DNA of 64,000 nt from Quillaja saponaria (GCA_029379385.1 CM055611.1:6324001-6388000), one strand, 5' to 3'; positions 22,180 through 34,940 are shown, numbered from the stretch's first letter. A program made the numbers and translations. The notes: a model not told the origin generated them from the letters alone.

Positions 22180-24844
22180 TTATAATATAAACAATGGAAA
22201 AGAAATCTTCCACCCTCTGAAAGCTAAATGGTAACACCATGAGTGGTTCCTATACAATGATTTGTTTGATCGGCCTTATAAATGTAGCATTCTTATATGA
22301 AATTACTTGCTACCTCATACATAAGAAAAAAAATACAAATTTGTTAGTAAAAGACCACTAAATTGTTTTCATCTAACTAGACATATATTAGTGAAGAAAA
22401 GGATTTTTAAATGGTCTATTTTAAACATAACATGATTTTTGAAAATAGGTTTATTTTAAGGATGTTATTGTTCTTTCATATTTTATATATAATCTTGAAA
22501 TTTTTTTGGTACATTGGGAGGGTTCAAACTTAGCATTAGAGATAGTGGAAGATATACAAACCGCATTGAGCTAAGCGCTCAGTGGTTAATCTTTGATATT
22601 TAATAGCCAAATCATGAAAAAAACCTTTTTTCCAGAAAAAAAGTTATGTAGTTATTAGAATTCAAAGAATACACTAGGCTAAACCAAAATCTAGATCTTT
22701 AGAGTTAATAATTCATTTTATTTTCTGAAATGGTCTTGTTAGATTATGTCCATATGGCCTCCCAATGTTAAAATTAATAATTTCATTGATATTTCAGTAT
22801 GTATATATTAAGGCTTAAGGTCAAATAGCCAAGATTGTTTTTATTAAAAGATTTTATGAAACTGTATATTTGACTATACTACAGTTGTTTTAATATTTCA
22901 TTTTATTTTGTTAAAAAAAATTAATTTAGATAGAAAATAAGAGAACAAGCCACTCTAGATAGCTTACCATGACAATATTGTTTTCAGCACATATTATAAT
23001 ATAAAAAATAATTACTTATGTTATGTGTGCACATACCCTACTTTGTTTTTTGGTAAAATGAATTAAAAAGTGTTTGACCCTAATAATTTGACCAAATGAT
23101 AATAGAGTCATAAATTATGATGCAATGTTTCTTTACACTATGGCATTTACACATTGATTTAAGTCTTGAAACTCAAGACTTAGGCCAAATTTATTGAAAT
23201 TCTCTATTAAAAGTCTAAAATGATCAATAATATGTGAGTTTGACTTAGAATCAATTTTAGGCGTCATTGTTGTAGGAGCCATACCTCATCCAAAGTAATT
23301 GAACCAAAGCCAATTTTTTTGGATCAAAAATCGAATAACCCAATATGATCCTTTAATACCTAACTATCCATCCACATGATAAAATCCTTAGATTGTCCAG
23401 CGGTACCAAGCCTTCCTTGCTATTTAAAGGGTCCAAGGGTCGACTCTTCTGGAAGCCTACATTGAAGTTTATTCTCCCTTTCCCCTTTCCCAATAAAAAA
23501 AAAAATCATCTGTAATTCATTTAAATTATCTCAAAAAGGAGAAAACCCAACATTACATCTAAGAATATCACCAAAAGGAAAATGACAATGAGTTTCCTTT
23601 CTTACAACCATCAAATTTGAGTTTATCAATCTAATAGAGTAAAGGAGATCATCTGTATTCAACCCTAATTACAACCTGTATTTAAATCATGCTTCTCTTT
23701 TCCATTTGTGGAAGATACCAACAGTAAGAAGTAATTATTATATATTAATTGATTTTATTTTGTGACATTAACATAAAATAAATATAGCAAGATTAATATA
23801 TGTAAGTAACATTTAATTATTAACAATATATAGTAGATTAAGAGATGAAAACATATATTTCGGATCTAATAAAAATGCTAAAGTATTTGATTTAGATTTT
23901 TTTTTACATAGAAATAAGTCTCTACTGTTAAGTGGATAAATCAAATTATTACAATTAATAGTTAAGGGGCCTAAGTGGTCTTTTAAAGTTAGTGGCTTTC
24001 TTTATGTGAGGTTCTAATTATTTAATATTTAAACAATAAGAAGATTTCATTTTGTTCATCAAAATTTAGGTACATTACAAAAAAAATCATCTTTGTATAA
24101 CACCAACCATAGGCAAAATGCCAATAATACCTAGAAAATTCACAATTTGTCAATATTCAAATAAGGATTATGTTGTAAGTTAGTGGTAAACAAATGATAG
24201 TAAAAAATTACCACATTAGGGATCGTCAAGTGAAAAATTAACAAAATTGAGGATCAATTAGAACTTCTTGTTTCGCAGTTTTATGATAGTAGAACTGCAA
24301 GCACACACATCACTTTGTACATAGATGGTCTAAAATAATTTAGTATATTCAACATCTTATAAACAAATGCCTCTTTGTGGCCTATATACTCTTTCAACTC
24401 AAAATTTTGGTGGTTTTTTTTTTTTAAAGAAAAACTTTCAAGTAGCATGCTGTATTATGAGAATATAAATATAGTTATCCTTAACAAGCATCATTTTAAT
24501 TTATTAAAATTTATAGGATGTAAAATAAAATACAAATAATTTATTCTAACTTACCATATCATTTATTCTATTTGCACATTTTCGACGGCTTGATATTCTT
24601 GCCCTTTAACCTTTCACGAAATGTGAATCCACTCTTAGTTTGATTGGTATTTATTTGAGATAACTATATCTATTACGAATTGACCATGTTAGAAAATTAT
24701 CTAGAACACATATATATGCGAATATTTGAATTGAATTTATTCTGACCCCTATTACACATACTACATACCTTATTCATGTTAATACGATTTGAGATATTAT
24801 CAACAGAAGGTGTGAAGGAAATATTGATTATTCCATTAGCCAAA

Positions 24845-24849
24845 ACAAG
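24845..24849. repeat. Target-site duplication ACAAG, left
   Basis: ACAAG directly before the LTR start at 24850; repeated at 28071-28075. The same ACAAG is present once at the equivalent place in the uninterrupted paralogue near 39305. Confidence 0.9.
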
Positions 24850-27800
24850 TGTCACACCCCACACACAGACATGACTTGCCAGAGAAATGGATAATCCAAA
24901 TCTCTGTAACCTTGACTTCATAAACAAAGAAGCATATATGACTTTTGACTAAATCAAAGCATTGAACGTAAATTTTAGAAAACACAAGTTAATTACAAAT
25001 GTTTATCTACTGAAATGTATAACAACTTACTAAAAATTTTAGCAGAGGTTTCTCTATAAACTAGAACATGCCCAAAAATACAAACATATAATCCTGCTTA
25101 CATACAACTAGACCACAACGACTACAGTATACATAGGAAAGCTCCGCTCCAGCCATGTCATAAATAATAACAATTAGACTTACCACACAAGAAAAATACG
25201 ATGACTCAGAACTCTATTGTGCTTGCAAACTTTCATCATTTGACTTCAAGCAAGTGAATCTCAAATAAACCTTACATGCCAAACACTCGACAAGCCCAGT
25301 ATCGATGGTTAACGTACTTTAAGATCTTGTAACTAAAAAACAAAACTTCAACAAGAGAGTGGTGAATCCCATAGGACTCAGTGAGTGAAAAAATGTACTC
25401 AAAAAATACTAGCATCAACCAAAACAAAACAAACGACATAAATTAAATAAGCTCATGTAACCATATTTATATCTTAATTCAATGGTACACGTACATATAT
25501 ATAATTATTGTAAAATCTATAAATCATTATTTATTTAATACACAAGATGAATAAATTAATTAGAATGTTCAGAACTTACGATTCAAACAAAGCAATCAAA
25601 ACACCCAAAGCACACAAAGGGCCAATAGAGTAATCCAATCCCGCACCGGGCAATTTTGTGCCTACACAACAAATATATCCTTCGTCTATATCCATCCTAC
25701 TGCAGCTGAGCATTTAATCATTTCAAAACAGTTATCAAATTAAAATATCTCATAAATATCCTAGGTGATCCGGATTCTATTTGGTAAGTAACAATCATTT
25801 CGGAAAAAAAAAAATCAATCACAAACAATTTCACATATCAAATATAATTCACACAACTCAAGTTAAAAATTACACAAGCTTATGCTTTCATATTAACATA
25901 TCCATTCCTATATATATAACAATTACACATGCCAATCTAGCAACCAAAAGGTAGCATTTATCCACTCACTGGTTATTGATCTTACTCATCACTTTCTCTT
26001 ATGTTCACGTATGTCTTTGACTCAACAACTCTTTCCAGAGCTGCAATTTAAAATTTTCAAGTATTGCTTAGTTTGTCAATTCATATGTTATAACTTTTTA
26101 CTTACAAAAATCTATAAATACTAAATTTCACATATTTATTTAAAGTTAACACCCCTTAAGTATTTTCACAACCACTTTAGAGATATGTTTGATTTCACCT
26201 TATATATTTAACCTAATTCAATAGAACCAAGTTCAAACATGAATTCCATGAAGTTAGCTATCTTTCTTATTAAGAAACGTCTCCTAAAATTAGCCTTGAA
26301 CCCACTCAAATCCCTACATGAACACAAACAAAGCACACATAATTTTATGTTGCCTGACCCTGATTCCAATGCTTGTAGAATTCTCGAACCTGAGAATTAA
26401 ATTATGTAAATTTCTAGTATAGTTTATCAAGATATTAGGACCAATAATCTTCTGCACCCTACTCCTAATTCATTCTTTAAGACCCTCTAAAATCAGTTAC
26501 ATCAAAATAGGTACAATCAGGACCCAAAAATCATAACCATGACTTCCAACACCTCCAAAATACACATAACATGAAATTAAAACCTGGAAAGCTCCATATT
26601 TGTTTTTTACTATGTTAGGAACAATTATTATTCAGAGGTCCTAAGCTAATTCAAACTACAACCCCCGACAAAGTCCTCCGGATTGACTAAAGCTCCTAAA
26701 TCCTTGCACAAACCCAGCTACAGTTCAACTACTCTAACGATAAATTACTTCAAATCAAGTTACAAAACTTTCCAGATATCATACCAAGAGTATAGGCTAT
26801 ACTTTCTCTTTAGAACTCCTAACCTAATTCAGTTCATAAAATACCTCGAAATATCCAATTTCTCTAACTTACTATAATCTAATCCTATTTCCCTTTTCGA
26901 ATAACCACTCAATTATATATCAATTATTTCCATCACCACCAACTTGTATTTTACCTCTTAACAAAATCAACACCATCTCATTAATTCCTATATTACTAAT
27001 AATCCTAATATTAAAATCTAAGATAATAAAATCCACCAAAAGCTTGAGTTATACATTTTGTTTCCAATATAGTATAACCAAATTCCTATGTTTCCTTTTT
27101 TAGTTATTAATAACCATCAAGTTCTCATTCTTTTATCATCCTCCTAGCTTCCTTGTATTCAAGTAACTAAATAATATTTTAATACATATTCACTCTAAAC
27201 TTTCAATTCTTATTCAAATAATCCTTAACCATAAAAGTTTGAATGTACCGAGTTTTACTCATCCTATTATAATTAGTTTCATTTAGCCATTTTTACAAAC
27301 ATCGTAAAGGAAATCAACTTCATTTCTCACATATACACATATTCCTAACAATAGAAGGCAGAATTTGGTGGCTAGTTGCTCAACCAAGCTTACTGTTGTC
27401 CTCCTCCAAAATAGAGCTATAATGACCACCCATCATGGCTACATGAAGTGAGCTGATAGATAACTTTGCAATGCCATCCAAGGAGTTCTTCAAAGCTTGA
27501 AGGAGGAATGCTTGGAGATCCAAATACAAGAGCACAAGCTCACAATTTAAACAAGGGAAGCAAGGGAAGGCAGAGATAAGAAGAACAAAGTCGGTGGAGC
27601 TAAGAAATGGAAAGAAAATCGGCCCAATTGAAGAAAAGAATAGAAGGACCTAAAGTTGGGACAATCGGTCCAAAGAGAAAGAGAAAGGAAAGAAAGTAAA
27701 AAGAAAAGTGGGTAGGAAAAGACAAAAAAGAAAAGTCAAATGAAAAGGTAAAACATATATACACATCTATGTATATACATACACATATTTTAATTGTACT

Positions 27801-28070
27801 GTTATTTTATTTAGTTTGTTGCTTTATAACTAAAATTTATACATTATATCTAACTTAACTTTACGATATCCAATTATAACAGTTGTTTAAAATTTATGGT
27901 ATATGACTTTTCTTATTATATATATGTACAATTGTAAGTATATATCTAATATTTTATACACAAAAATTTGGAAATGTATACTAAGATATTGAATTATAAT
28001 ATGTCCCATTGTATTATTTAATTAATTTATTTACATATTGATTATCTTATAATTAGAATATCGTATGACA
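24850..28070 (-). mobile_element. Solo LTR (Ty3/gypsy) in exon c of the MBD-like copy 1
   Basis: 3221 bp from TGTCACACCCC to CGTATGACA with perfect ACAAG duplications. Shared family blocks: GACTTGCCAGAGAAATGGAT, TTTAGCAGAGGTTTC and the ACTCCTAATTC...AAGACCCTCTAAA block near 26460. No internal domain, PBS or second LTR remains, as after unequal recombination between the LTRs. The only sizeable ORF (26683-26877) has no family resemblance. Confidence 0.85.
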
Positions 28071-28075
28071 ACAAG
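28071..28075. repeat. Target-site duplication ACAAG, right
   Basis: Identical to 24845-24849. The sequence after it (TAGTTGTTTTTCTTC) continues the homology with the paralogue at ~39308. Confidence 0.9.
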
Positions 28076-28098
28076 TAGTTGTTTTTCTTCTTGTCTTA

Positions 28099-28430
28099 CA
28101 CTACAAAAGATTACATCATCTACATCTGCCTTTTGGTAGGTTTAGATATGTAGATGCAGCTAACACAATCTGTGTTTATAATTTATCTAATTACAGGCAT
28201 AAATAATGATTTAAAATTTTTGCAAGAAAACACTGATAATATTTAGCCGAAACATATACTAGTTTATTTTTTACCTCATTTTTTACAGGCCTATCTGCAT
28301 CTGTCGATTTATTATCTTTGGTTTCCTTTGCAAACGCATATATGAAATATTTTAATGAAACAAAAGTTATGTATATAAATTTGTCACTTAATGTACCTGC
28401 ATCTGCAGTGGCAAATGCAGATACTTCTAA
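28099..28430 (+). mobile_element. Possible CACTA-type end
   Basis: Homology of copy 1 with its paralogue stops at TTA (28096-28098), and the next bases are CACTACAAAAGATTACATC, close to the CACTACAAGAAA terminus. TGCATCTGC-like motifs in both orientations follow at ~28125, 28155, 28288, 28397 and 28415, like CACTA subterminal repeats. The opposite end was not found. An ORF on 28391-28687 shows no known family. Confidence 0.4.
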
Positions 28431-28900
28431 ATTGTATTAGACTGAGGCACTCAATTTTCTTCTTCCTCGTGCTCAATCCAATCCATTCTTTTCTCTCTAA
28501 ACCCATACCAAAAATTCGGTCTCTTGTAGCTGTTGGTCGTGAAGACCACAATTCTACTCCCCAATGTAAAGACTCTGTCAAGCATGTGCTTCTAAATCAG
28601 AACCAGCATGTGTGCTTTTCCTTTTTTCTTTTTGATTTTCCTGCCTTCTTAAAATTGTTTTGGTTTGATTTTGAGTATGAGTTTTGATTGTTGACGTATT
28701 AATTTGTGGTTTAGGATTTTTATTGCTCATTTTATGTATATTTGTAGATTTGTTGATTTTTGGGGTTATGGAATTGTAAATTTGTTGGGTTAGGAATTTG
28801 AGAATTTGTAGGATTAGGAATTTTAGAATTTATAAGGTTAATTAGGGATTTTAGAATTTGTGATGTCTTGGTTAATTATAAATTTGTTATGTTCGGGTTT
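28431..28900. other. Unassigned sequence with degenerate GAATTTGTAGG-type repeats
   Basis: From ~28740 to 28945 short units such as GAATTTGTAGGATTAGG and TTTAGAATTTGTGATG recur imperfectly on the plus strand. Origin unclear; it may belong to the 5' LTR of the gypsy element that follows or to the preceding DNA element. Confidence 0.35.
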
Positions 28901-29483
28901 TGAGAATTTGTAATTTATGGAGTTAATTTGGAATTGTAGGCACACAAATTTATTTTGTCTATTGAAATAATTGGTTGAATTAAGAGTCAATTAGTTAATT
29001 TACAAATTGAAAAATTAAATAATAATTAGTCAATTTGCAAATTAGACATAAAATGATAATCAACCTTAATCACCAAATCAGTGGCAATTTGTATTTCAAT
29101 CAATCAAATGCCAACTATTTGTTGTCAATTTTTATTCTTCTCAAATCACCTTTAATCTCATTGAATTACCATAAATCATGTTAAAAATATTCAATCACCC
29201 AAATTGTCTCAAATTCTTAAATTTCTATATCCTACCGTTCTCCTTATAAATAAACTCACATAGGAAATCAAAAATAGGATAGACACAAAAAAAGTTCAAG
29301 ACATAAAACTCTTGAAATTCTCTTACTTTCATAATGTTGTCTTGAGAAAGAAAATTTTATTACATCTGATATCAAGATTTATAGCTTTCGGGTCAAATCA
29401 AATTTATCAGGAGATCGAATCAAAGGAATCATAATTCTTTTTTTGCAAAATATATTATACGAAATTTATAACCATTTATTCTA

Positions 29484-29787
29484 ATGGCCCCAAAGAAGAA
29501 TATCACAAAGGCCGCTGCCGCTGCCACCGACAAGAAGGTTGTCTTTAGTGCTGCCATCATGGAAAATTTTGGTGGTCAACTATATGATGTGCCTATAACT
29601 TATCAAGACAAAACTTGGGTGGATGTTACTCCTTTCATTAGCTTAGATGTTCTTACTAGCAAAAAAGACGGCAACCCTGCAAAATTCTATGATTCATCTC
29701 CTGTGGAGTATTTCGAATTGGATAAGCGTCACACCAAAAACAAGGAGCATCTACTTTTCCTTAGCTAGTTCATACTCTGATTCTTCA
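29484..29787 (+). pseudogene. Gypsy gag, N-terminal segment
   Basis: Starts MAPKKNITKAAAAATDKK and stays open for 94 codons to 29768; a +1 shift near its end is needed to reach the next segment (30393-30468). Its role as the gag start is inferred from position after the PBS-like site and from the joined frame running through both insertions. I do not recognise the first 90 residues as a named domain. Confidence 0.55.
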
Positions 29788-29795
29788 CCTGCAAG
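29788..29795. repeat. 8-bp target-site duplication CCTGCAAG, left
   Basis: CCTGCAAG, repeated exactly at 30385-30392 on the far side of the MITE. Confidence 0.95.
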
Positions 29796-30384
29796 CAAAG
29801 TTTAGAAAAAAGGATTAACCAGATTAGTCGAACCGTTGCTTGGGTGACAAATTTGACTGATTGAACTAAAGAACCGTTTTGGTGGTTGGACCGGTTAAAA
29901 CCTTAAGAATTGATAAAAATGGTGCTTTCATCGACTTGAACCCTTTTTAAAAAAATAAAAAAAATTACTATTTATATTAAAAATTAGTAAAATATTTGTA
30001 TTTTATATTAAAGATCAGTTAAATAATTATATTTTATATTGATATTACATTTATTATTTTGATTCATAAATTGAAACTTGAATGTTCTAATGCACAATAA
30101 ATCAATCAGTTGTTGTATTAACTATTAATAACTATATTTGACTATTTATGATTTGATTTTCTTATGATTTAATGAATATTGAATTTTAATTTTTTTGTTT
30201 TATTGTGTACTTAGTATTTATAATTGATAAAAAATTATGTAATATGTATAATATTTAAAATATATAATTAAATATATTTATGATATTATCCTGGTCTAAT
30301 CATCAGTTTGATCCCAGTTAAACTAATGACTCGAGACTCAACAAATTTTTCAAGTTGATCATCGGTTCAATTTTTAAAACATTG
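29796..30384. mobile_element. hAT-type MITE inside gag
   Basis: 589 bp with an exact 8-bp target duplication. Ends CAAAGTTTAGAAAAAAGG on the left and TTTTTAAAACATTG on the right (inverse: CAATGTTTTAAAAATTG); subterminal GAACCGTT/GGTTCAA blocks are typical of this common plant hAT MITE type. The middle is almost pure A/T. No transposase. Confidence 0.85.
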
Positions 30385-30392
30385 CCTGCAAG
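30385..30392. repeat. 8-bp target-site duplication CCTGCAAG, right
   Basis: Exact copy of 29788-29795. Confidence 0.95.
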
Positions 30393-31399
30393 TCTAGATG
30401 ATGAAAGAATCTCAGCCATAACAGAAAAGCCTAATTTAGAGGAAGTCATGCCTTCTATAGTGACAAATGCCATTATAAAACCCCCAAAATTAATACTTAA
30501 ATTAATTATAGAATAAGTAATTATCTTATGAGTTAAATATGATTAAAATTTAATTACGTATTGTTTCATGTATAAGAATAGTATATGTATGTATAAAATA
30601 TGTATAAAATACGTATTTGATACATATTAGTATAAGAAAAGAATTTACGTATAAAAAATACATATAAATACATGTATATAAACATGGACAAGTGTAGGCG
30701 TTGAAATAAAGATGAAAAAATACTACATGGTGTTGTTGGAAGAAGAAAAAAAAAAGATAAAATATAGGTTACTTGCTTGAAAAGAAAATGTGATGAATTA
30801 TGTGTAAGAAGAAGATTAAGTGTGGCAATTTGTAATAAATGAAAGGGGTCTAGGTGTAAGAAGGAGAATAAGTGTGGCAATTTGTAAATAATTAAAGGAT
30901 TTAGATGTAAGAAGGAGAATAAGTGTGACAACTTGCAATTAATGAATGGGCTTAGTTGTAAGAAGGAGGAAAATGGTGGAAAAGTTGTAATAATTAAGGG
31001 GGCATATGGAAGAAAGTTAGGATATAAGGTGACAAGTAATAATTAACATGAAAGATTGCTAAACAAGTGTAAGGCAAGGAAAACACTAGGTGTCCATGAA
31101 ATGATTATAGTGAATATGTGTAGAGAATTAAGGAAACAAGGTGTCCATGAAATGATTATGGTTAATATGTGTAAAGATTTAAGGAAGCAAGGTATACATA
31201 GAATGATTAACAAGACATGTGTAGAGATTTAAGGTAACTAAGTGGCTTACTAATAATTAAAGAATCTAAACTAGGGAGTAAGAGGAAGACAAGTGCTAGG
31301 AAGAAATAACACATGTTAATTGCATAAGTAAGGTAGAGAATTAAAAGGGTAAAATAGGAAATGAAACTTTTTCCTAAATCATAAACCTTGGCCAGGCAC

Positions 31400-31408
31400 T
31401 ATAAATAG
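31400..31408 (+). promoter_or_regulatory. TATA box of the solo LTR
   Basis: TATAAATAG in a locally less AT-rich setting (GGCCAGGCAC precedes it), the usual form of a plant LTR core promoter. Activity is unknown. Confidence 0.6.
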
Positions 31409-31893
31409 GAAGAGTAAGGAGTAGCTAAAATTGCATAAGTAAGATAAAATGTGTACTAAAGTGAGAGAAAGTTTGAAAGTAGAGAAAAAGTGAGGAAACA
31501 AAGAAAGTGAGAGAAATAGTGAAAATCAAAGAAAAGGCAAAACTATGAACAAGGAAGAAAGAAAGGGTAAAACTGTAAGACAAAAGAAGAGGAGAAACCT
31601 AAAAGAAAAAGGGGATGAGAAGGCATAAAGGGAAATAAAGAAAGAAAGACAAACATTAAAGGTATTAGGCAAATATTCATGCATTCCTTTGTTTTATTTT
31701 ACCTATGCTTTGAAAGCTACTTCCTTGTTACTCTTATATTCTTCAAGCCACTCTTACATCCTTCATGTATATGAAATTGCATGTTTTATGAGAAAATGAG
31801 TTATGTGTAACCAAAGAAAATGAAAGGTGTGGAATTTGCATGGTTTCAACACTTGTAGTCTATCTTGACATTATGTTGCTCAAATTATAGAAT

Positions 31894-32205
31894 GGATCCT
31901 ATCTAGAGATGGTACAATGATGTACCGAAAGTCTTGTAAGGCGATGTTTCATGAGATGGCACTGAGATGTGTCGTAAGTCTTAAAAGGCGATGTCTTATG
32001 AGATAGTACAATAATATATTGTAATTCTAGAAACGATGTCTATTGGGATGGATCTATATCTAGAAGAGGTGGTACAATGATGTGCCGAAAGTCTCGCAGG
32101 GCAATGTCTAATGAGATGTCACTGAGATGTGTTGTAAGTCTTGTAAAGAAATATCTCGTAAGATAGTATAATAATGTGTCGTAAGTCTAGAGATGATGCC
32201 TCGAT
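31894..32205 (+). repeat. ~156-bp tandem repeat with ~50-bp sub-repeats
   Basis: Two large units (from ~31894 and ~32050) share GGATC..TATCTAGA then GGTACAATGATGT(A/G)CCGAAAG. Within each, shorter units ending in CGATGTC or similar recur about every 50 bp (GTCGTAAGTCT, GAGATGTCACTGAG). It lies in the downstream half of the solo LTR. Confidence 0.8.
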
Positions 32206-32997
32206 TTGCATATTGGCAAGATAGGTCTACAATGGAAAATGAATCTCTTTTAGGAAACTCAGAGGAAATGAGAAAAAAAAAGGGAAATTTGCATTGCATA
32301 TTCCTATATTTCTAAAACTGCTATCAATAATCCTTCATTGTCATGTATGAATACTTATTAAGGTTCGACTCACTTTTCTTCATCTTGGTGTGCAAATTAA
32401 TTAGTACCATGGATGTGTATTATTTTCCTTAGAGAAAGGCATGGTCTATGTAATAGAAAAAGATGGCAAGTAGATCTTGTTTAAAAACATAGAAGTATTT
32501 ATGTTGGAATGCAATTTTATAATATAGGGTTGCTTTTGTATAAAGTTGTAATGTGTTCTTAACATATCTACTTAGTAATGGTAGTAATTTTGGAAGGAAG
32601 TCTAGTATTACTAAAATTAGCTATTTTAAATAAATAACTTAATGAAATGAAAAGTAGTTTGCAAATCGTGTCTCTAGGAATATTAATCTACTATTCACAA
32701 GTTACATTCTCAAGTAAATTTTGGTTAATAAAAGATTATATAAATAGAATAGCATGGATTTAAAATCAATTGAAGGAAAAGATAAAAATCTAGAAGGAGG
32801 AATATAAAATTACTAATCATGGCCATATGGTGTAAAGAGAAATAAAGGAATGTCTAAGGAAAATTATACAAGTATCATCATAAGAAGGAAATAAAAATAT
32901 AGAAAATACAAGTAATAAAAGTATTACTGATTAAATTAGCTTAAGAGTTTATTAGTAGATTCAGTAAGGAATTAAAGAAAGAGGGTGTCACAGCCAC

Positions 32998-33960
32998 TAC
33001 TGCTGATGAAAAAATTGCAAGCATGGAGTGTGTAATTGAGAAGCTAGCCAAGACTGTGGAGGAAAAGGACATCCAAATCTCTGATCACGTCAACAGACTC
33101 AATGGAAACTTTCTAAAGGATCAAGACCCTACACACTTTTTGGGAATTACTCAAGTCCCTACCACTAAGAAAAATGAGAAGGCAACTGAGATTGAAAGAA
33201 CCTCTCAATAAATTTCCTCATCTCTTACATAATTCTCACTCTAGCAGATGCAGGATATCATTCCCAACACTATGCGAGCATAATATGAAGGACCAACTCA
33301 AAGCTCACTTATGTACTCGAAGTCATACACCAAATGAATCAGTAAAGTAAGGATGTTGGATGGCTACCAACCTTATAAATTCAAAAAATTTGATGAGAAG
33401 GGCAATCCAAAACAACACATCGCCCATTTCGTGAAAACTTGCATGTCTGAACATGCTATGATCTTCTAGCTAAACAATTTGTACGGTCCCTTGAAGACAC
33501 ACCTTTAGATTGGTATATGGATTTAGAAGCATAGTTAATTGAGAGCTGGGAGCAGCTTATGAAAGAATTTAATAATTGCTTTTGCAGAACTAAGTGCTTA
33601 GTTAGCTTGATGGACCTCACCAGCACCAAATAGTGAAAGGATTAGGCAATGATAAACTACATCAAATGGTGGTATGCTCTGCCTTTAGATTATAAGAGGG
33701 GGAATTTCAGAAATATTTGCTTGTTACAATATGCTTCCAAAGCATGGACTGGGGGTTTCTGTATATTTTCAAGTGGATAAAGCCGTGGTCTTTTAAAAAA
33801 TTGGCAAATTGTGCCTACGATATGGAATTAAGCATATCTTGTCATGTAAACTACACTTCTCCTGTACATGACATAAGAAAGAATAAGGTAAAGAAGAATG
33901 AGAAACCAACCAAGAGCTCTACAAAGAAAATTATGTGATTAGTATTACTTCAGTTAGGAT
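32998..33960 (+). pseudogene. Gypsy gag core
   Basis: Frames in order: ADEKIASMECVIEKLAK (33005 on), then LDGYQPYKFKKFDEKGN and KQHIAHFVKTC (33360-33450), then SMDWGFLYIFKWIKP and ANCAYDMELS (33717-33938). These match blocks of the Retrotrans_gag region in a widespread plant gypsy polyprotein family. Several stops and frameshifts separate the pieces. Confidence 0.75.
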
Positions 33961-34940
33961 CTCTAAGACATCTAACTAGAAAGAAAAAGATTCTTGACCA
34001 GCAACAACAATGTGAGAGGAATTGAGCAAACTTCAAAAAAGGGAAGAAAAGAAATATCCATTCCTTGAAGTAGATGTTCCTAACATGTTAAATAAATTGA
34101 TGAAAACTAAAGTCATCGAGCTTCCTAGAATCTAAGAGGCCCGAAGAGGTAAGGATGACTAACGACCCAAAATATTGCAAGTGCCATTGCATTGTTAGTC
34201 ACCCATTAAAGAACTGCTTTGTGTTGAATGATCTAATCATAAGTTGGCTAAGGAACGCAAGATGGGTTTGGACATTGATGACGTGGTAGAGACCAATCAT
34301 GCTAGTGTCTTTATGAGGCCAACCTCTACTTTATTATGCAACTAAGAGCCAATATCAGTGAGGGAACAAGCTAGACTTATCCTATTTGGCATTTTGGTAC
34401 ATGTAATGGTACAATACCTAATTGTCACTGTAGACCCACAACCTCTAAAGGATGATGAATACACCTTTTGGGATGATGAAAGGGTAGACTGTGGTGACAC
34501 CCCTGGAAGCTAAGAAAGCACTGAACTCCTCAATCGAAAAGGAATAATCATTCTAAGAGAAAAAGGAAGGAAGGGAAAGAAGGAAAGATTCATAAATCCT
34601 AAACTCGTTCTTGATGAACTTTACTTTTCATGAAGTACTTCAAGAAAGAGTAGGTAGAGATAATGCACGTAATCTCTTGCTATAAAGTCCGTGATGAAGA
34701 TGGGGTGAGTGAAACGCTTCTTGTAGGCCAAGAAGTCTCTAAAAAAATCAAAATGTTACCAAGTTGTATGAGTGTTATTGAATTGTTATGATTACCAAGT
34801 CATTTTCGAGTATAACTCATTTAAACCTTACAAGAGTCGTAACCTTCAATGGCCCAATTCTTAGTATTGGCAAAAAATGGTGCAACATCTTCATGTTAAC
34901 TAACTATGCTTCTTTTTATGGAAAAGGATTTGCTATTAGG
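33961..34940 (+). pseudogene. Gypsy polyprotein linker region
   Basis: Recognisable fragments include REEKKYPFLEVDVPNML and KVIELP near 34040-34130, a CKCHCIVSHPLKNC-like Cys/His block near 34175-34215 and DIDDVVETNHAS near 34275-34310, in the order seen in the same polyprotein family. Interrupted by stops. Confidence 0.65.

Larger units (their letters stand above)
22180..28098 (-). pseudogene. MBD-like repeated unit, copy 1 (split by a solo LTR)
   Basis: Non-coding blocks at 22180-22450, 22640-22830, 22870-23110 and 23240-23690 recur in the same order in the 38-50 kb cluster, and three exon-like pieces follow on the minus strand. Exon d (24555-24663) has the same 109-bp length as in copy 2 and keeps GFTFRERLKG, but the Trp after Gly is Lys and stops follow. 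Exon c (24769-24849, resuming at 28071-28098) reads FTPSVDNISNRINMNK before a GT donor. Exon e (~24190-24294) starts FYYHKTAKQ, then is broken. The solo LTR at 24850-28070 splits exon c. Non-functional. Confidence 0.6.
30474..32992 (+). mobile_element. Solo LTR inside gag
   Basis: 2519 bp from TATAAAACCCCC (probably a mutated TG start) to GGGTGTCACA, flanked by GCCAT (30469-30473) and GCCAC (32993-32997), one mismatch. Removing it with one repeat makes the gag frame continuous. A TATA box (TATAAATAG, 31400-31408) about 930 bp in supports plus orientation. It differs in sequence from the TGTCACACC family. It carries a degenerate tandem repeat at 31894-32205. No internal domain. Confidence 0.8.

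Noticed and set aside
30566..30931. 121-codon minus-strand ORF rich in Phe, Leu and Tyr
   Set aside because: Low-complexity, inside a solo LTR, with SHLFSFLHLNP-type repeats created by a short tandem DNA repeat.
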